From NCBI GenBank assembly GCA_017551215.1, contig JAFZMA010000117.1:1-7145 (forward strand): a stretch of DNA of 7,145 bases, read 5' to 3'. This document shows positions 5,943-7,145 of the stretch, in pieces. The stretch is from Bacteroidales bacterium. GTDB lineage: Bacteria > Bacteroidota > Bacteroidia > Bacteroidales > UBA932. The position numbers and the translations under genes were made by a program. Under the pieces are notes generated by a model. That model had not been told where the DNA came from, searched no databases, and was given only the letters and a program-made list of their open reading frames with translations. Within the stretch, counting starts at the first letter, position 1; each line of letters begins with the position of its first letter.

Positions 5943-7037
5943 ATGCCCAAAACAATCAAAACCAACGGGAACAACGCCTCAAACCATGCGGCAGGGGTTC
6001 TATCTGTGCGGCAGAACTCCCTGAGGGCTTGGGTGTTGGCATCGCGTCCAAAGACCCTGGCCGGAGCGGTTGCGCCCGTGCTTGTGGGCATTGCACTGGG
6101 ATTTGCCGTGCTTTTGACCTACGGACAATGGCGCACGGGAATCATCCCCGCCGGTATCTGCGTGCTGTTTGCCCTGGCAATGCAGATAGACGCCAACTTT
6201 ATCAACGATTATTTCGACTTCAAAAAAGGGGCGGATTCCGGAGAAAGACTCGGCCCGGAAAGGGCTTGTTCCCAAGGGTGGATAACCCCGGGAGCCATGA
6301 AAACCGGGATTATCATAACAACCATAATATCAGTGCTTATCGGCTTGCCGCTGATTTATTACGGAGGCTGGTGGATGCTGGCGGTAGGGCTGTTCTGCAT
6401 TCTTGGGGCTTTTCTCTACACAACCAGGCTTTCATACCTGGGGCTGGGGGATGTCATGGTTGTGCTGTTCTTTGGAATTATCCCTGTTCTGTTTACGTTC
6501 CACGTTATCTCTCCAAGCAACCTTTTTGTCTCCCCGGGTGAGCTTGGATGCGATGCTGTGGAAATAGGTGCGTCCATCTCCAGGGGGATGGTGCTTCTTG
6601 TGGTCTGTGCCGGAACCTGTGTGGGTCTGGTTGTAAACAACCTTTTGATTATCAATAATTATCGCGACAGGGAACTAGATGCCAAAAACGGAAAGAAAAC
6701 GCTTGTGGTAAGGCTTGGGGCCAAGGCTTCAGAGTGGCTTTACCTGCTAAACGGATGCCTGGCCACCGCGGGAGCAATGGCCATTGTGGGCTGGCTGAAA
6801 AAGGCGCTTGCGCCCGTGGCTCCGGAGGGCGGCGCATGGTCTTTCCCGTTCCAACTGGTGATTCCGCTGCTGTTTCTGCCTTTCCTGTTTGCAGCCCACC
6901 GAAATATGGTGCGGATAAACCATGGCAGAGAGCTCAATGCAGTGCTGGGGCAAACATCGCGGAGTATACTGATCTACAGCGTTCTATTTGTCCTGTCCGT
7001 TATCTCCGTGGTTCTTCCGGTTTGGTGGAGTCGCTGA
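5943..7037 (+). CDS. menA: 1,4-dihydroxy-2-naphthoate polyprenyltransferase (menaquinone synthesis)
   Basis: A membrane prenyltransferase of the UbiA superfamily that attaches the polyprenyl chain to 1,4-dihydroxy-2-naphthoate, making demethylmenaquinone. MenA hallmarks: WVLASRPKTLAGAVAPVLVG (30-49), the first Asp-rich motif NDYFDFKKGAD (88-98; D89, D92, D98) and the second, NNYRDRELDAKNGKKTL (238-254; D242, D246), both needed for Mg-diphosphate binding. Several hydrophobic segments are clear, for example around 41-60, 66-84, 121-157, 170-188, 214-237, 268-284, 303-318 and 341-361, fitting the nine-helix fold. Before the conserved start of the family there is a polar stretch of about 25 residues; no other in-frame ATG lies there, so the start at 5943 is kept, with a GTG at V22 (6006) as the alternative. 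It lies 22 nt after ruvA and probably shares its transcript. It implies respiration using menaquinone. Confidence 0.95.
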   Translation: MPKTIKTNGNNASNHAAGVLSVRQNSLRAWVLASRPKTLAGAVAPVLVGIALGFAVLLTYGQWRTGIIPAGICVLFALAMQIDANFINDYFDFKKGADSGERLGPERACSQGWITPGAMKTGIIITTIISVLIGLPLIYYGGWWMLAVGLFCILGAFLYTTRLSYLGLGDVMVVLFFGIIPVLFTFHVISPSNLFVSPGELGCDAVEIGASISRGMVLLVVCAGTCVGLVVNNLLIINNYRDRELDAKNGKKTLVVRLGAKASEWLYLLNGCLATAGAMAIVGWLKKALAPVAPEGGAWSFPFQLVIPLLFLPFLFAAHRNMVRINHGRELNAVLGQTSRSILIYSVLFVLSVISVVLPVWWSR

Positions 7038-7052
7038 GATTTCATACTTTTG
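7021..7052 (+). promoter_or_regulatory. Bacteroidota-type promoter of gcvH
   Basis: TTTG (7021-7024) and TACTTTTG (7045-7052) are separated by exactly 20 nt and both match the phylum's -33/-7 consensus. The -33 box lies inside the last codons of menA. Transcription would start near 7057, leaving a leader of about 39 nt. It suggests that gcvH is transcribed independently of ruvA-menA. Confidence 0.7.
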
Positions 7053-7095
7053 ACATTTGCAAAAACATATTGATAATCACATAAAAACTTTGAAT

Positions 7096-7145
7096 ATGAA
7101 TATTCCTTCAAATCTCAAGTACTCTAACGACCACGAGTGGGTTAG
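7096..7145 (+). CDS. gcvH: glycine cleavage system H protein, N-terminal fragment
   Basis: The last 50 bases encode MNIPSNLKYSNDHEWV, the characteristic opening of GcvH, the lipoyl-carrying protein that shuttles the aminomethyl group between the P, T and L proteins of glycine cleavage. Only the first 16 codons are present; the lipoyl-lysine region is beyond the window edge. It has its own promoter upstream and no obvious Shine-Dalgarno. The short length limits certainty, but N-terminal YxxDHEWV is very specific to this family. Confidence 0.87.
   Translation, partial: MNIPSNLKYSNDHEWV

Noticed and set aside
202..7145. Glycine/one-carbon gene cluster (folK, glyS, gcvH)
   Set aside because: The genes are on different strands and transcription units with unrelated genes between them; a shared theme is tempting but unsupported.
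1..7145. CRISPR array, insertion sequence, phage or defence system
   Set aside because: No spaced direct repeats, no transposase or integrase, no terminal inverted repeats and no composition shift; all large frames belong to housekeeping families.

Overview
The window looks like ordinary chromosome from a member of the Bacteroidota, most likely a Bacteroidales-type organism. I infer this from the protein families (single-chain GlyRS, SufS, SufE joined to a SufT-like domain, MenA, GcvH) and from the promoters. Two clear promoters match the Bacteroidota form TTTG-N19/20-TAnnTTTG, and most genes lack a Shine-Dalgarno sequence. Base composition is close to balanced and even throughout. I see no insertion sequence, phage gene, CRISPR array or other sign of transfer.

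Left arm (37-4419, all on the minus strand, read right to left): sufS (cysteine desulfurase), a SufE-SufT fusion, folK (HPPK) and glyS (glycyl-tRNA synthetase). They are tightly packed, with gaps of 17 nt, a 1-nt stop/start overlap, and 17 nt, so this is probably one operon. Beyond glyS, tRNA-Pro(TGG) lies on the same strand with its own near-consensus promoter. The operon joins sulfur mobilisation for Fe-S clusters (SufS passes persulfide to SufE; a SufT/MIP18-type domain is thought to act in Fe-S maturation) with a folate enzyme and a translation enzyme.

Divergent hub (4420-4477): 58 bp separate sufS from an SDR oxidoreductase gene. A -7-type element faces each way, and the two promoters must overlap.

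Right arm (4478-7145, plus strand): a YdfG-like SDR dehydrogenase, a 90-bp spacer, ruvA (Holliday junction binding), menA (menaquinone prenyltransferase) 22 nt behind it, then a clear promoter and the first 16 codons of gcvH (glycine cleavage H protein), cut by the window edge.

I found no wholly new system. The points most worth a second look are the SufE-SufT fusion with a possible internal start, the Met-Met replacement beside the SufS catalytic cysteine, the overlapping divergent promoters with a possibly leaderless SDR transcript, and a 12-bp in-frame tandem repeat in folK whose core nonamer recurs in glyS.
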